Below are positions 16,660 through 25,480 of a stretch of 64,000 nucleotides of DNA, in pieces. How positions within the stretch are numbered: the stretch's first letter is position 1; each line of letters begins with the position of its first letter. Made by a program: the position numbers and the translations under genes. The DNA comes from Weissella halotolerans DSM 20190 (GTDB lineage: Bacteria > Bacillota > Bacilli > Lactobacillales > Lactobacillaceae). Below the pieces are notes generated by a model. It saw only the letters and a list, made by a program, of their open reading frames with translations, made no database searches and was not told the origin of the DNA. The DNA lies in NCBI RefSeq assembly GCF_000420365.1, contig NZ_ATUU01000002.1, positions 186,001-250,000 on the forward strand. The letters run 5' to 3'.

Positions 16660-18456
16660 TTACTTCACTGGTTGCTTAGCAGTTACGCCAATCTTAGCCC
16701 AAAGATCGTCATCTCCATAAGCCATAGACCAGTTTGCAACCCGCTTATTAACTGGTGCATAAGAAATGTTATAAGAGGTTGGAATAACATAGGCTTGCTT
16801 TTGCATATAAGCCTGATAGTCCTTAAAGGCCTGGGCCCGCTTCTTAGGTGTGTCAGCCTTTGGTGAATCAACCGCCTTCAATTTAGCTGTTAACTCAGGG
16901 CTGGTAAAGTGGCCAAGGTTATAAGGAGCAGCCTTAGAAAAGAGATCCATTTGTGATGGATCGGAAGACAAAGACCAGGCTCCATCCGTGATATCCCAAT
17001 CACCCTTTGGCGAATCAGTAATTTCAAGCCATGAGTTAAAGTCAGCTAAGCGGTCCTTATAAAGGTGAACATCAACACCAATTTTCTTCCACTGCTGAAT
17101 GTAGTTCTGGGCAACCGCCTCAGAATTAGGACCTCCGCTACGTGCTAAGTAAGTGAAAGACAGTCGCTTGCCGTCTTTTAGCCGGAACTTCTTGTCCTTA
17201 TCCCACTTGTAACCAGCGTCATCAAGTAGCTGATTTGCCTTATCCAAATCCTCTGGATAACCCTTTAGACTATCGTCATGGTAATCCTTAAAGACCGTTG
17301 GAATCAACGTTGTAGCTCGTTGGCTTAAGCCATTTGAAAACTTTTTATTAACTTGGTCAACGTTTCGGGCATATCCCAGCGCCTTGCGAACTCGAACATC
17401 TTGCAAAGGCGTCTTACGGTTCTGGATATTCTCAGACTTTTGCTTATCATACTCACCCAAGTTGAAATACATCAAGGAAATATATAGGTCTTGCTGGCCG
17501 GTAATCTTTACATTGTCCAACTGCTTAATTTGCTTAAAGGTTGAGTTTGGCGAGTCTGTAACAACATCGTACTTGCCAGCCTTCGCAGCTGCTGCTACCT
17601 TGGTTGGTGCAACCGTAGTGTAGGTAATGGACTTTAACTTAGGCTTCTCCCCAAAGTAGTACTTATTGGGCACATAGTAGATGGATTCACCGGCAACGAC
17701 CTTGGCGGGCTTGTATGGCCCAATCACTAAGGGCTTCGTAGTTGTCCGTTCATCAGAGGCTAACTTTTCAGGCTTAATGTCCTTCAAGTAGTGGTAAGGG
17801 GCCACAGACTCCAGATAATATCCATTACCAGAGGTATTAAAGCCTGGCTTCATTTCCTTGAACTGTAACTTAATCGTCTTCCCATTCTCACCATCCGGGA
17901 AGGAGATTCCGGAAATGCGATCAGCCTTCCCTTCATGGTATTCCTTCATCCCAACTAGGTTTTCAGAACTACTGGACCAACGACTAGATCCATAGGCTGG
18001 ATTAGCCACAATCTCATATTCAAATTCATAATCCTTAGCCGTCACTGAATGTCCATCCGACCACTTCAAATCATCACGCAGGGTTACCGTGGCCGTTTTC
18101 GCTTCCTTATCGAAGCAAATTTCTGCTGGGCCACCATCTTCTATCTTAAATTCATTATCAACATTAAATAGACTCTCGGCAGCATTTGGTAAACTTGGAT
18201 GCGACATTTTAGCCATAATTGCATCATCTGATAACTGCATATCCCATTGGGGCTTGAAAGGGGTCTCAGTTGCATAGGCCATCTTTAAATTTTGTCCTTT
18301 TACTAGAGACTTATCATTCTGATAAGCGATATCTAGTTTACCAACCTTACCCCCTGTTTCATTACCCTTAGTTTGTGCTTGATGATAAGCATAATAGCCC
18401 CCACCTCCCAAAACTGCCACCGCTGCTAAACCAGCAATCCATTTTCCCTTACTCAT
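16660..18456 (-). CDS. oppA: Oligopeptide ABC transporter substrate-binding protein
   Basis: Family 5 (SBP_bac_5) extracellular peptide-binding protein of 598 residues. It shows the family pattern of a C-terminally extended two-lobe protein, with KWSDGHSVTAKDYEFEYE near residues 135-152 and VRKALGYARNVDQVN near the middle. The N-terminus is one hydrophobic helix (residues 5-24, WIAGLAAVAVLGGGGYYAY) with no cysteine, so there is no lipobox and the helix is probably an uncleaved anchor. It is the last gene of the opp cluster with its own strong promoter, which would allow excess binding protein. It has a GGGAGGAA binding site. Confidence 0.92.
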   Translation of the reverse strand: MSKGKWIAGLAAVAVLGGGGYYAYHQAQTKGNETGGKVGKLDIAYQNDKSLVKGQNLKMAYATETPFKPQWDMQLSDDAIMAKMSHPSLPNAAESLFNVDNEFKIEDGGPAEICFDKEAKTATVTLRDDLKWSDGHSVTAKDYEFEYEIVANPAYGSSRWSSSSENLVGMKEYHEGKADRISGISFPDGENGKTIKLQFKEMKPGFNTSGNGYYLESVAPYHYLKDIKPEKLASDERTTTKPLVIGPYKPAKVVAGESIYYVPNKYYFGEKPKLKSITYTTVAPTKVAAAAKAGKYDVVTDSPNSTFKQIKQLDNVKITGQQDLYISLMYFNLGEYDKQKSENIQNRKTPLQDVRVRKALGYARNVDQVNKKFSNGLSQRATTLIPTVFKDYHDDSLKGYPEDLDKANQLLDDAGYKWDKDKKFRLKDGKRLSFTYLARSGGPNSEAVAQNYIQQWKKIGVDVHLYKDRLADFNSWLEITDSPKGDWDITDGAWSLSSDPSQMDLFSKAAPYNLGHFTSPELTAKLKAVDSPKADTPKKRAQAFKDYQAYMQKQAYVIPTSYNISYAPVNKRVANWSMAYGDDDLWAKIGVTAKQPVK

Positions 18457-18507
18457 ATATCATTCCTCCCAAAATTACGCCCGAACAAGTAAATAAGTAT
18501 GGTTTTT

Positions 18508-18535
18508 ATTATACATAATCTTTCTAATAAAACAA
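18508..18535 (-). promoter_or_regulatory. Promoter of oppA
   Basis: Minus-strand TTGTTT (18530-18535), 16-base spacer and perfect TATAAT (18508-18513), in the 109-base gap between oppC and oppA. The -35 and spacer overlap a 14-base motif (18521-18534) also present upstream of oppD. Confidence 0.75.
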
Positions 18536-18560
18536 CAACTTTTCTTATTTTATTTTAATT

Positions 18561-19451
18561 TTATAGGCTTGCCTGTTGTTTATCCGCAACTCGTCTTAAA
18601 GCTTGACCGATAAAAATAATAGCCAATACCACAAACAAAATTACCACTGCTGCCGGTATCCAGGTCCATGGTCGTTGAGTCATGGTCTCTGGATTCGTTG
18701 CTTCATTAATCATGTTCCCTAAGGAGGGGGTTCCAGCTGGCAACCCAAACCCTAGAAAACTCAGCCCCGTTTCAATACCAATATTACCGGCAAACATTAG
18801 GGTTGATTCGGCAATAATTAAAGATGTTAGATTGGGCACTATTTCTCGAAACATAATCACTAAATTAGGTGTCCCTGATGTTTTAGAGGCCTTGACATAG
18901 TCGCGTTGTGACTCCGTCAGTACCCTAGACCGTATTAAACGCATCGTGCCAATCCAATAGAAGGCACTCATCAGTAAAATTAGAGTAAGGGCATTATAGT
19001 GAGGAATAATGGTTACCAAGACAATGATAATCATCAATACTGGCAAGATCATGATAAAGTCGGTAATTCGCATGAATACTAAATCGAACTTACCACCAAA
19101 ATAGCCCGTAATCGTCCCGAAGGTAATTCCAATGATCAAGGTTAAAAGGGTCACAGCAATCGCAATCCACAGTGAATTACGCGTACTTACCAGCAACATG
19201 ATTAAGACATCATGGCCGCCCGCATCAGTCCCTAGCAAATGCCCATCGACAAATGGAGCGATGTATTGATCCATAATGCTAACGTCCACATACATATTTT
19301 TAGGAACAAAAGCGGCCCCAATAAAAATAATAAGCAAGAAAGCTACCAGACTATAAAATGAATAAGCTGCCACTTGGTCATGTTTAAATTCACGTTTAAT
19401 GGTCTCCCAGAGCAAACCCGTATTTTTTTTAATTTTTATTTGCTTAAACAT
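18561..19451 (-). CDS. oppC: Oligopeptide ABC transporter permease OppC
   Basis: Inner-membrane channel subunit, 296 residues. It has a cytoplasmic N-terminus, a first helix at about residues 33-53, a periplasm-side loop with DAGGHDVLIMLLV, then five helices. The EAA-type loop is in KASKTSGTPNLVIMFREIVPN. I chose the ATG at 19449-19451 (MFKQIK), with GGGGGG just upstream, over a TTG 18 bases earlier. It follows oppB with a 10-base gap. Confidence 0.93.
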   Translation of the reverse strand: MFKQIKIKKNTGLLWETIKREFKHDQVAAYSFYSLVAFLLIIFIGAAFVPKNMYVDVSIMDQYIAPFVDGHLLGTDAGGHDVLIMLLVSTRNSLWIAIAVTLLTLIIGITFGTITGYFGGKFDLVFMRITDFIMILPVLMIIIVLVTIIPHYNALTLILLMSAFYWIGTMRLIRSRVLTESQRDYVKASKTSGTPNLVIMFREIVPNLTSLIIAESTLMFAGNIGIETGLSFLGFGLPAGTPSLGNMINEATNPETMTQRPWTWIPAAVVILFVVLAIIFIGQALRRVADKQQASL

Positions 19452-19461
19452 CAGTTCCCCC

Positions 19462-20421
19462 CTACTCAATCCGAATTCGTGGATCTACAATGGCCATAAT
19501 AATATCAGATAGCATACCGCCAATCAGGGCCAGCACACCATTTAACAAAATCAAGGCAGTGATAACAGAATAATCACGACTGGTAATCGCAGTGATAAAT
19601 AATTGTCCCAGGCCAGGGTAACCAAAAATAGTTTCAGCAAAAATGGCGCCACCCAAGAGACCCGTAATCACAAAACCGAAATTGGCAGCAATCGGCAGGA
19701 GGGCGTTACGAAAAATATGTCTAGTAAAAATCGCGTTTTCCCCCACTCCTTTTGCCCGTGCAGTTTTAACGTAATCCTGATTTTGCTCATCTAAGATACC
19801 GGATCGTAGATAAGTGAAAATACCCGTTGTCCCCAATAGAGCCATCGTTGTAGCCGGCAAAATCATGTGATAGATACGGCTGCCTAGTTCTGCCAGCCAG
19901 CCCGATGCTTCTGGACTGACAGTACCACCGGTAGGAAACCAGCCTAAAACAAAGCCGAATACAAAAATCGCAAATAGATAAATGACGTAGGCTGGAATAC
20001 CAAAGGTAATGGAGTTATATACTAACAAGACTTGGTCCTTCCAACTACCTTCATTTTTCGCTGCAAAGATTGCCATTGGGATGGCTATCAAATAGGTTAG
20101 GATTACCGCCAATAATGACAACCAGAAAGTGTTAATCATTCTAGATCCAATTAATTCTGAAACTGGCAAATGCATTGTATAGGACATACCAAAGTCACCA
20201 TGTAGGGCATTCGACATCCAGTGGGTATACTGTTGCCACCAAGGATCATTCAACCCAGCTGCTTCCCGCAGGGCTTCGATTTGCTTAGGATCTGTTTTAG
20301 GCCCAATTAAACCGGAAAAAGGGTCACCGGGCATGGCCTTGGCTAGCAAAAAGATGAGCACACTCAAAATAATAAGTTGCGGAATCATCATTAATAGCCG
20401 CCGTATGATTACTTTCCACAT
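19462..20421 (-). CDS. oppB: Oligopeptide ABC transporter permease OppB
   Basis: Channel subunit, 319 residues, six predicted helices. The N-terminal signature ([20 protein letters not shown]) is followed by AKAMPGDPF, and the EAA loop is in [24 protein letters not shown]. It starts 2 bases after oppF with GGGAGG upstream. It pairs with OppC. Confidence 0.95.
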   Translation of the reverse strand: MWKVIIRRLLMMIPQLIILSVLIFLLAKAMPGDPFSGLIGPKTDPKQIEALREAAGLNDPWWQQYTHWMSNALHGDFGMSYTMHLPVSELIGSRMINTFWLSLLAVILTYLIAIPMAIFAAKNEGSWKDQVLLVYNSITFGIPAYVIYLFAIFVFGFVLGWFPTGGTVSPEASGWLAELGSRIYHMILPATTMALLGTTGIFTYLRSGILDEQNQDYVKTARAKGVGENAIFTRHIFRNALLPIAANFGFVITGLLGGAIFAETIFGYPGLGQLFITAITSRDYSVITALILLNGVLALIGGMLSDIIMAIVDPRIRIE

Positions 20422-20423
20422 GA

Positions 20424-21374
20424 TTAGTCCCTCCCTTCGGGTTGCTTAATGGCTGCTGCGTGTGTTGCACTCAACTTACGTAGGGGCAAGGGCAGTCCGT
20501 CACCATCATAATAATCCGTATATTGTTCATCAAAGACCCGTTCAATGGCTTGGCGCTGCTGACGATGCGTCTGTCGGGCGGCAACATTAATGGAGGGAAT
20601 GGCGGCTAAGAGACGCTGGGTATAGATATGGGCAGGATGGTCAAAGATATCCGTTCGACTTCCCGTCTCTACCAACCTTCCCCGATGCATAACCGCAATG
20701 TCATCGGTCATATGGCGAACAACACCCAAATCGTGCGAAATAAACAAAAAAGCAATCCCTAAATCGCGTTGAATTTGCTTCATGAAATTTAATACTTGTG
20801 CTTGGACTGACAAATCAAGGGCTGATACGGGCTCGTCAGCAATAATAAGTTTCGGGTTGGTGGCTAAAGCCCGGGCAATCCCTATTCGTTGACGTTGACC
20901 ACCTGAAAATTGGAATGGATACTGAAAAAGGGTCCTTTGTGGCAGGCCAACAATTGATAGGAGTTCTCTAATCCGCTTATTCTCTGCAACTGGATCTAGA
21001 CGTTCAAAATTTCGAATTGGTTCGGCAATGATGTCATAGATATTTTTACGAGGATTTAAACTCGATAATGAATCTTGAAAGATCATCTGTACATCGCGAT
21101 TATAATGTTTTTCTTTCCGTTGCCGAGGGCGACTAACATCCTGTCCTTGGTAGAGTAATTGTCCGGAGGTCATGGCTTCCAAACCGACAATGGTTTTACC
21201 AATCGTTGACTTTCCTGACCCTGATTCACCAACCAGCCCCAGCGTTTGGCCCGGATATAGGCTAAGGGTAACTCCATCTACTGCTTTTACCCGATCCGTA
21301 ACTCGGTTAAAAAAGCCTGATCGAATGGGATAATGCACCTTTAAATCCTTTAATGTTACTATTGGTTCTTTCAT
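20424..21374 (-). CDS. oppF: Oligopeptide ABC transporter ATP-binding protein OppF
   Basis: One of two ATPases of the peptide importer, 316 residues. Walker [10 protein letters not shown] near residues 50-58, signature [15 protein letters not shown], Walker [15 protein letters not shown]-terminal oligopeptide-transporter extension follows but lacks the cysteines of iron-sulfur-type DppD/OppD proteins. The ATG (21372-21374) shares one base with the oppD stop (TGATG), a coupling arrangement. Confidence 0.95.
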   Translation of the reverse strand: MKEPIVTLKDLKVHYPIRSGFFNRVTDRVKAVDGVTLSLYPGQTLGLVGESGSGKSTIGKTIVGLEAMTSGQLLYQGQDVSRPRQRKEKHYNRDVQMIFQDSLSSLNPRKNIYDIIAEPIRNFERLDPVAENKRIRELLSIVGLPQRTLFQYPFQFSGGQRQRIGIARALATNPKLIIADEPVSALDLSVQAQVLNFMKQIQRDLGIAFLFISHDLGVVRHMTDDIAVMHRGRLVETGSRTDIFDHPAHIYTQRLLAAIPSINVAARQTHRQQRQAIERVFDEQYTDYYDGDGLPLPLRKLSATHAAAIKQPEGRD

Positions 21375-22378
21375 CACTGCACCTGCTCTTCTGGAAATTC
21401 AAACGTCCGCCATGCTTCACCCCTGACAAAGTGTTGGGGAGCAACTTCGACTAACTCATCAGCAATCGGCTGATCTGCCAGCTCCTGCATCCAAGGAACC
21501 CGTTGTAAAAATAAATCCTTGTGATGGTCCATTTCGGCCAAAGCGGGGACTGTTCCTGGAATCACATACAAATCATCCTGCTCTTGCTCTATTGATGGAT
21601 TTGACTTCAAAAGTGAACGCGTATAAGGATGCTTAGGGTGGGCAAATAGCTCTGCTACTGGCGCCTTTTCAACAAGTTGACCGGCATACATCACAGCCAC
21701 GGTATCTGCCACTTCAGCTACCACGCCTAAATCATGGGTAATCAAGAGCACCCCAGCGTGCTTTTTTTCTTGGATGCGTTTAATCAAATCAAGTATTTGT
21801 GCTTGAATCGTCACATCCAAAGCAGTCGTTGGCTCATCTGCAATGATTAAATCAGGATTATTCGCAATTGCTAAGGCTATCATAATCCGTTGTCGCATCC
21901 CCCCTGAAAGTTGATGGGGAAATTGACGTGCAGTCCGGGCCGGGTTCACAATACCCACCTGGTCCAATAATTCAAGCACCCGTTGCTTATATTCGCTGGG
22001 TTGATACACATCGCGCATCGCCATAGCCTCTTTAATTTGGTCCCCAATCCGCATTAAGGGGTTTAACGCAGCCAATGGATCTTGAAAAATCATTCCCACC
22101 TTCTCACCGCGTAATTTAGCCATTTCTAAATTCGATAGACCGATCAATTCCTGATCTGCCAGCGTGATGCTTCCCGTCACCTTTGATTGATTTGCTTTAT
22201 GCAGCCCCATCACTGCCGTAGCAAAGGTACTCTTCCCTGAACCAGATTCACCAACTAGAGCCACTACCTCATCACGATGAATATCTAAATCTACTTGGTA
22301 AATGGCGGTTTGCCAGTCACCATTAATCATAAAAGATACGGTGACCTTCTTGCCGCTTAGTAACAACTGCTTCTCCAT
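21374..22378 (-). CDS. oppD: Oligopeptide ABC transporter ATP-binding protein OppD
   Basis: First gene of the opp operon, 334 residues. Walker [12 protein letters not shown] near residues 42-52, signature LSGGMRQRIMIALAI, Walker B LIIADEPTTALD, and the C-terminal oligo_HPY motif (HPKHPYTRSLL). It works with OppF to drive peptide uptake. It is followed by oppF, oppB, oppC and oppA. Confidence 0.95.
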   Translation of the reverse strand: MEKQLLLSGKKVTVSFMINGDWQTAIYQVDLDIHRDEVVALVGESGSGKSTFATAVMGLHKANQSKVTGSITLADQELIGLSNLEMAKLRGEKVGMIFQDPLAALNPLMRIGDQIKEAMAMRDVYQPSEYKQRVLELLDQVGIVNPARTARQFPHQLSGGMRQRIMIALAIANNPDLIIADEPTTALDVTIQAQILDLIKRIQEKKHAGVLLITHDLGVVAEVADTVAVMYAGQLVEKAPVAELFAHPKHPYTRSLLKSNPSIEQEQDDLYVIPGTVPALAEMDHHKDLFLQRVPWMQELADQPIADELVEVAPQHFVRGEAWRTFEFPEEQVQ

Positions 22379-22432
22379 ACCCTCTGTCTCCCTTCACAGC
22401 TCACAGCGTTCTGCTTTCACCTTCTAAGATTA

Positions 22433-22464
22433 GAATGTTTCGTTTATTTTCTAATAAAACATTC
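22433..22464. promoter_or_regulatory. Inverted repeat and shared motif upstream of oppD
   Basis: GAATGTTT and AAACATTC are separated by 16 bases, 55 to 86 bases before the oppD start. The right part includes a 14-base motif (22448-22461) identical to that in the oppA promoter. It is a candidate operator for a nitrogen or peptide-responsive regulator; identity unknown. I could not place a convincing -10/-35 pair here. Confidence 0.4.
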
Positions 22465-22507
22465 ATAATTACAAGGGTATATCTTAATTTTCTATCATAA
22501 CGGCACG

Positions 22508-22543
22508 AAAAAACCGCCTGGTATGGAACCGTGGCGGTTTTTT
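22508..22543. terminator. Terminator downstream of the LacI-family regulator gene
   Basis: AAAAAACCGCC and GGCGGTTTTTT arms with a 14-base loop, immediately after the minus-strand stop at 22548. It is symmetric and potentially bidirectional. Confidence 0.88.
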
Positions 22544-22547
22544 ATTT

Positions 22548-23462
22548 CTATGCTATAAAAGGTACCTTCGTGACCTTTGGCACTGTTTGCTGATCAATAA
22601 CGGCTAATAATGTCTCAATTAGCTGTTGTGCTAAAGCCGTAATTGGCTGTTGAATGGTAACCAAATTGGGAAAAAGGCGCCGCATTAACTGAGTACCATC
22701 ATATCCGATGACCAGACAGTCCTGCTGACTTCCTTGTATATAACGAATTAAATCAACGGCATCTAAGTCATTTGTCGGTATAATAGCATCATAATCCTGA
22801 CTTGCTATTTCTTCATAAACATTTGCCATCGTGACCCGCTTCGTTGCTACCTGGTAATCATGTAAAACTTTCTCTGCACATTCAATCCGAGCCAAGGTAG
22901 GCGATGATGACATGTCCGGATCGACAACAATGAGCACATTAGTACAGTCCTGACTAAGCACGTACTGTGCCGTTAACTGTCCCGCTTGACTATGATCAGC
23001 TTGAACAATGGGAATTTGGTCTGACAAATAGCGATCAAAAGACACGATGGGTAAGTGTAAGTCGTGGTATTCACGGATATTTAAGTTATGTGAGCCGGTA
23101 ATAATCCCTTCTACTTGGTTGGCCTGTAACATCGCTAATGCTCCTTCTTCCCGGGCTGGATTATCAGCCGAAGAAACCAACATCATCCGATAACCACGAC
23201 TAAATAATTGCTGTTCTATCCTATTGACTAGCTCAGCATAGAAGGGGTTTAAAATATTGGGGAAAATTAGCCCAATAATTTTAGAACGTTTACCTTGCAT
23301 AGCCCGGGCCATTGCATTGGGTTGATAATGCAAGTCACGCATCGCTTGCTCAACCTTGTTGATAGTCTTTTGACTCAAGGAGCCATATCGATTAATCACC
23401 CGAGAGACCGTTGTAACTGAAACACCTGCCCGTTCAGCCACATCACCTAATTTCACTACCAT
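22548..23462 (-). CDS. scrR: LacI-family transcriptional regulator, sucrose locus (ScrR-like)
   Basis: A 304-residue repressor. The N-terminal helix-turn-helix and hinge are VKLGDVAERAGVSVTTVSRV and YQPNAMARAMQGKRS (residues about 2-60). The rest is a periplasmic-binding-like sugar-phosphate sensor domain. Location downstream of the GH32 hydrolase and PTS genes suggests it controls this locus through the CG-centred palindrome at 28548-28563, and possibly the similar sites at 31181-31256. The effector is inferred, probably sucrose-6-phosphate or fructose. Confidence 0.85.
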   Translation of the reverse strand: MVVKLGDVAERAGVSVTTVSRVINRYGSLSQKTINKVEQAMRDLHYQPNAMARAMQGKRSKIIGLIFPNILNPFYAELVNRIEQQLFSRGYRMMLVSSADNPAREEGALAMLQANQVEGIITGSHNLNIREYHDLHLPIVSFDRYLSDQIPIVQADHSQAGQLTAQYVLSQDCTNVLIVVDPDMSSSPTLARIECAEKVLHDYQVATKRVTMANVYEEIASQDYDAIIPTNDLDAVDLIRYIQGSQQDCLVIGYDGTQLMRRLFPNLVTIQQPITALAQQLIETLLAVIDQQTVPKVTKVPFIA

Positions 23463-23509
23463 TTTGCTAACATCCTTTGACTGCTTAATATCTTTTATTA
23501 TACCCCATT

Positions 23510-24778
23510 CTAAAAAAAGCGGGCAGTCATCGCAAAATCACCATTTTGAGCAAAAACTTCCACAATTGACTGATCAATGATCAAATAAAGACCTTTTTGC
23601 TCAGGCGAAAGAGGAATTGACCGCTCATCTTCCCCATCATTTTCCCAATTTTTCCTGATCATTCTTAAGTGATTTGCATCCACAGTTAGCGTCAATGAAC
23701 CCAATTTCAAGTGCCATCCAGGTTTAATAACTGCAGTATAAACCCCTGGTTCTAAGAACGTAGTTTCATTTTCTGGCAGGGGTCTCGCTTTAACCAATAA
23801 TTCTGCTGGCGGAAGCTGCTTCAATTGCTTATCTACTAAACTTAACTGTCTGGGAGTAGTCAGCAAATGTGCCCAACCCGTTTTGACGGTCGGTAAGTTA
23901 GCCTCCCGTTCTGCTGACATCATACCCGCCCATCCCCACATCAAAGTGCGATCTTGATGGGTTAATGTCTGTGGTGCATAAAATTCAAAACCAGCATCAA
24001 GTTCTTGCAGGGCGCTTGTACACTTAAACTTGTTTGCCTTTGCATCAAAATTACCCACAACATAAGCTGTGTTATGAATATTTTGCCAATGATTACCCTG
24101 AGCTGATAGGCCCTGTGGTGATACTACTAGTACTTGTTGCTCACCTAAGGTTATAATGTCGGGACATTCTAGCATATACCCTCGTTGATCCAACAATTGA
24201 TCTTGCAATAAACTCCCTTTAAACACCCAACTTTTTAAATCTTGAGATTCATAATAAATGACATCTCCCACTAAGTCAGTGCGTTGGGCGCCCAAGAGAA
24301 GATAAAAGGTATTTTCAACGCGCCAAATTTTGGGATCTCTTACATGACGTGTATAGCCTTTAGGAACATCAACTAATGGTCCTAACTTGGTAAAATGAAT
24401 GCCATCTGTTGACACTGCCCAACACTGACAACTCGCTACTGATTCTCCTTTGTTATCCCGAATATTCCCTGTATAAAATAAGTAAAGCTTATTTTGATAG
24501 ACCAAGGCACTACCTGAGTAAACACCTCCAGCATCGTAGGGTTGATCTGCAGCGAGGGCAATGGGTTGGCGTTCCCAGTGAAGCAAGTCTGATGAAGTAA
24601 CGTGCCCCCATACTTTATGGTGGTGATTTACTGCTTGATTATTCCACTGGTAAAACACATGATAACGACCTTTAAAATAACAGAGGCCATTGGGGTCATT
24701 TAAGAGCCCCCACTGTGGGTAAATGTGAAATTTTTCATAGCCATCCTGTTCCGATAAAAACATCCCGTTCTGGTTCAT
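23510..24778 (-). CDS. scrB: Sucrose-6-phosphate hydrolase (GH32)
   Basis: Cytoplasmic beta-fructofuranosidase that splits PTS-imported sucrose-6-phosphate into glucose-6-phosphate and fructose. The 422-residue protein has the three GH32 acidic motifs: WGLLNDPNG with nucleophile Asp28, RDP with transition-state Asp148, and EC with acid/base Glu204. It is a little shorter than the usual 450 to 490 residues; the C-terminal beta-sandwich is compact and ends in VEVFAQNGDFAMTARFF. AGGAGG precedes the ATG. A terminator separates it from the upstream PTS fragment. Confidence 0.93.
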   Translation of the reverse strand: MNQNGMFLSEQDGYEKFHIYPQWGLLNDPNGLCYFKGRYHVFYQWNNQAVNHHHKVWGHVTSSDLLHWERQPIALAADQPYDAGGVYSGSALVYQNKLYLFYTGNIRDNKGESVASCQCWAVSTDGIHFTKLGPLVDVPKGYTRHVRDPKIWRVENTFYLLLGAQRTDLVGDVIYYESQDLKSWVFKGSLLQDQLLDQRGYMLECPDIITLGEQQVLVVSPQGLSAQGNHWQNIHNTAYVVGNFDAKANKFKCTSALQELDAGFEFYAPQTLTHQDRTLMWGWAGMMSAEREANLPTVKTGWAHLLTTPRQLSLVDKQLKQLPPAELLVKARPLPENETTFLEPGVYTAVIKPGWHLKLGSLTLTVDANHLRMIRKNWENDGEDERSIPLSPEQKGLYLIIDQSIVEVFAQNGDFAMTARFF

Positions 24779-24825
24779 TCAGTACGCCTCCTCACTACAT
24801 TATTTACCTTCATCCATGCACATAC

Positions 24826-24847
24826 AAAAAGGCCGTCACTTACGGCC
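24826..24847 (-). terminator. Terminator between the PTS EIIA segment and scrB
   Basis: Minus-strand GGCCGT-AAGTG-ACGGCC hairpin followed by TTTTT, 9 bases after the end of the EIIA frame. Read-through, or a weak unseen promoter, must supply scrB. Confidence 0.8.
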
Positions 24848-24856
24848 ATTTACACT

Positions 24857-25480
24857 CTAATTGTCATTTTCCTTTTTAAAAATTGCCTTTTGTAAGGTTA
24901 ACATAGGGTCTCCTGCTGCTAATTTGGTTTGACCCGTCACCTCAATGTGATCAAAATCAGGTGTATTCGTTACAATCGTCATGATAGCTGGATTGAGGCC
25001 AGCGGCTTTAATCTGGGCGATATCAACTGTTCCCAATACAGTGCCTTGGCTTACTTCTTGCCCCACAGTCACTGCAGTGGTAAAGCCCTTCCCTTTTAGA
25101 TTCACAGTATCAATGCCAATGTGTAGCAAGAGTTCGATGCCCTGATCTGTTATCAAGCCGTATGCATGACCAGTATCTGCTACCAAGGAAATATGTCCTT
25201 GCTGAGGGGCCAATACATTCAACACACCATCTTTGGCTGGCTCAATAGCCGGGCCTTGACCCATCATGCCTGAGCTAAAGACTGGATCTGGTAACTTAGC
25301 CAAAGGCATTGCTTGACCGTCAACCGGAGCATATACAACATTGTCTTCAACCTCAGTCTGTACCATCACTACTGGTTCAGGCAGGACATGCTTATCGGTC
25401 CTCGTCGTTACAGCCTTAGGCATAGCAAAAGCATTAGTCAGTAAAAAGGCCACTAAAATGGTCGCTAACGAAACAATCAG
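24857..25480 (-). pseudogene. Severed C-terminal part of PTS EIIBCA: last EIIC helix plus EIIA(Glc-type) domain
   Basis: This stretch is in the same frame as the EIIBC gene at 25481-26818 and is cut from it only by a TAG codon at 25481-25483. It first encodes a hydrophobic helix (LIVSLATILVAFLLTNAF), then a linker, then a complete EIIA domain of the glucose type with the phosphorylatable His in ELLLHIGIDTVNLKG. Possible restart codons (GTG at 25451-25453, ATG at 25421-25423) have no ribosome binding site. Without suppression or reinitiation EIIA would not be made from here. The intact gene would encode about 653 residues, normal for sucrose/trehalose/beta-glucoside EIIBCA. Confidence 0.8.
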
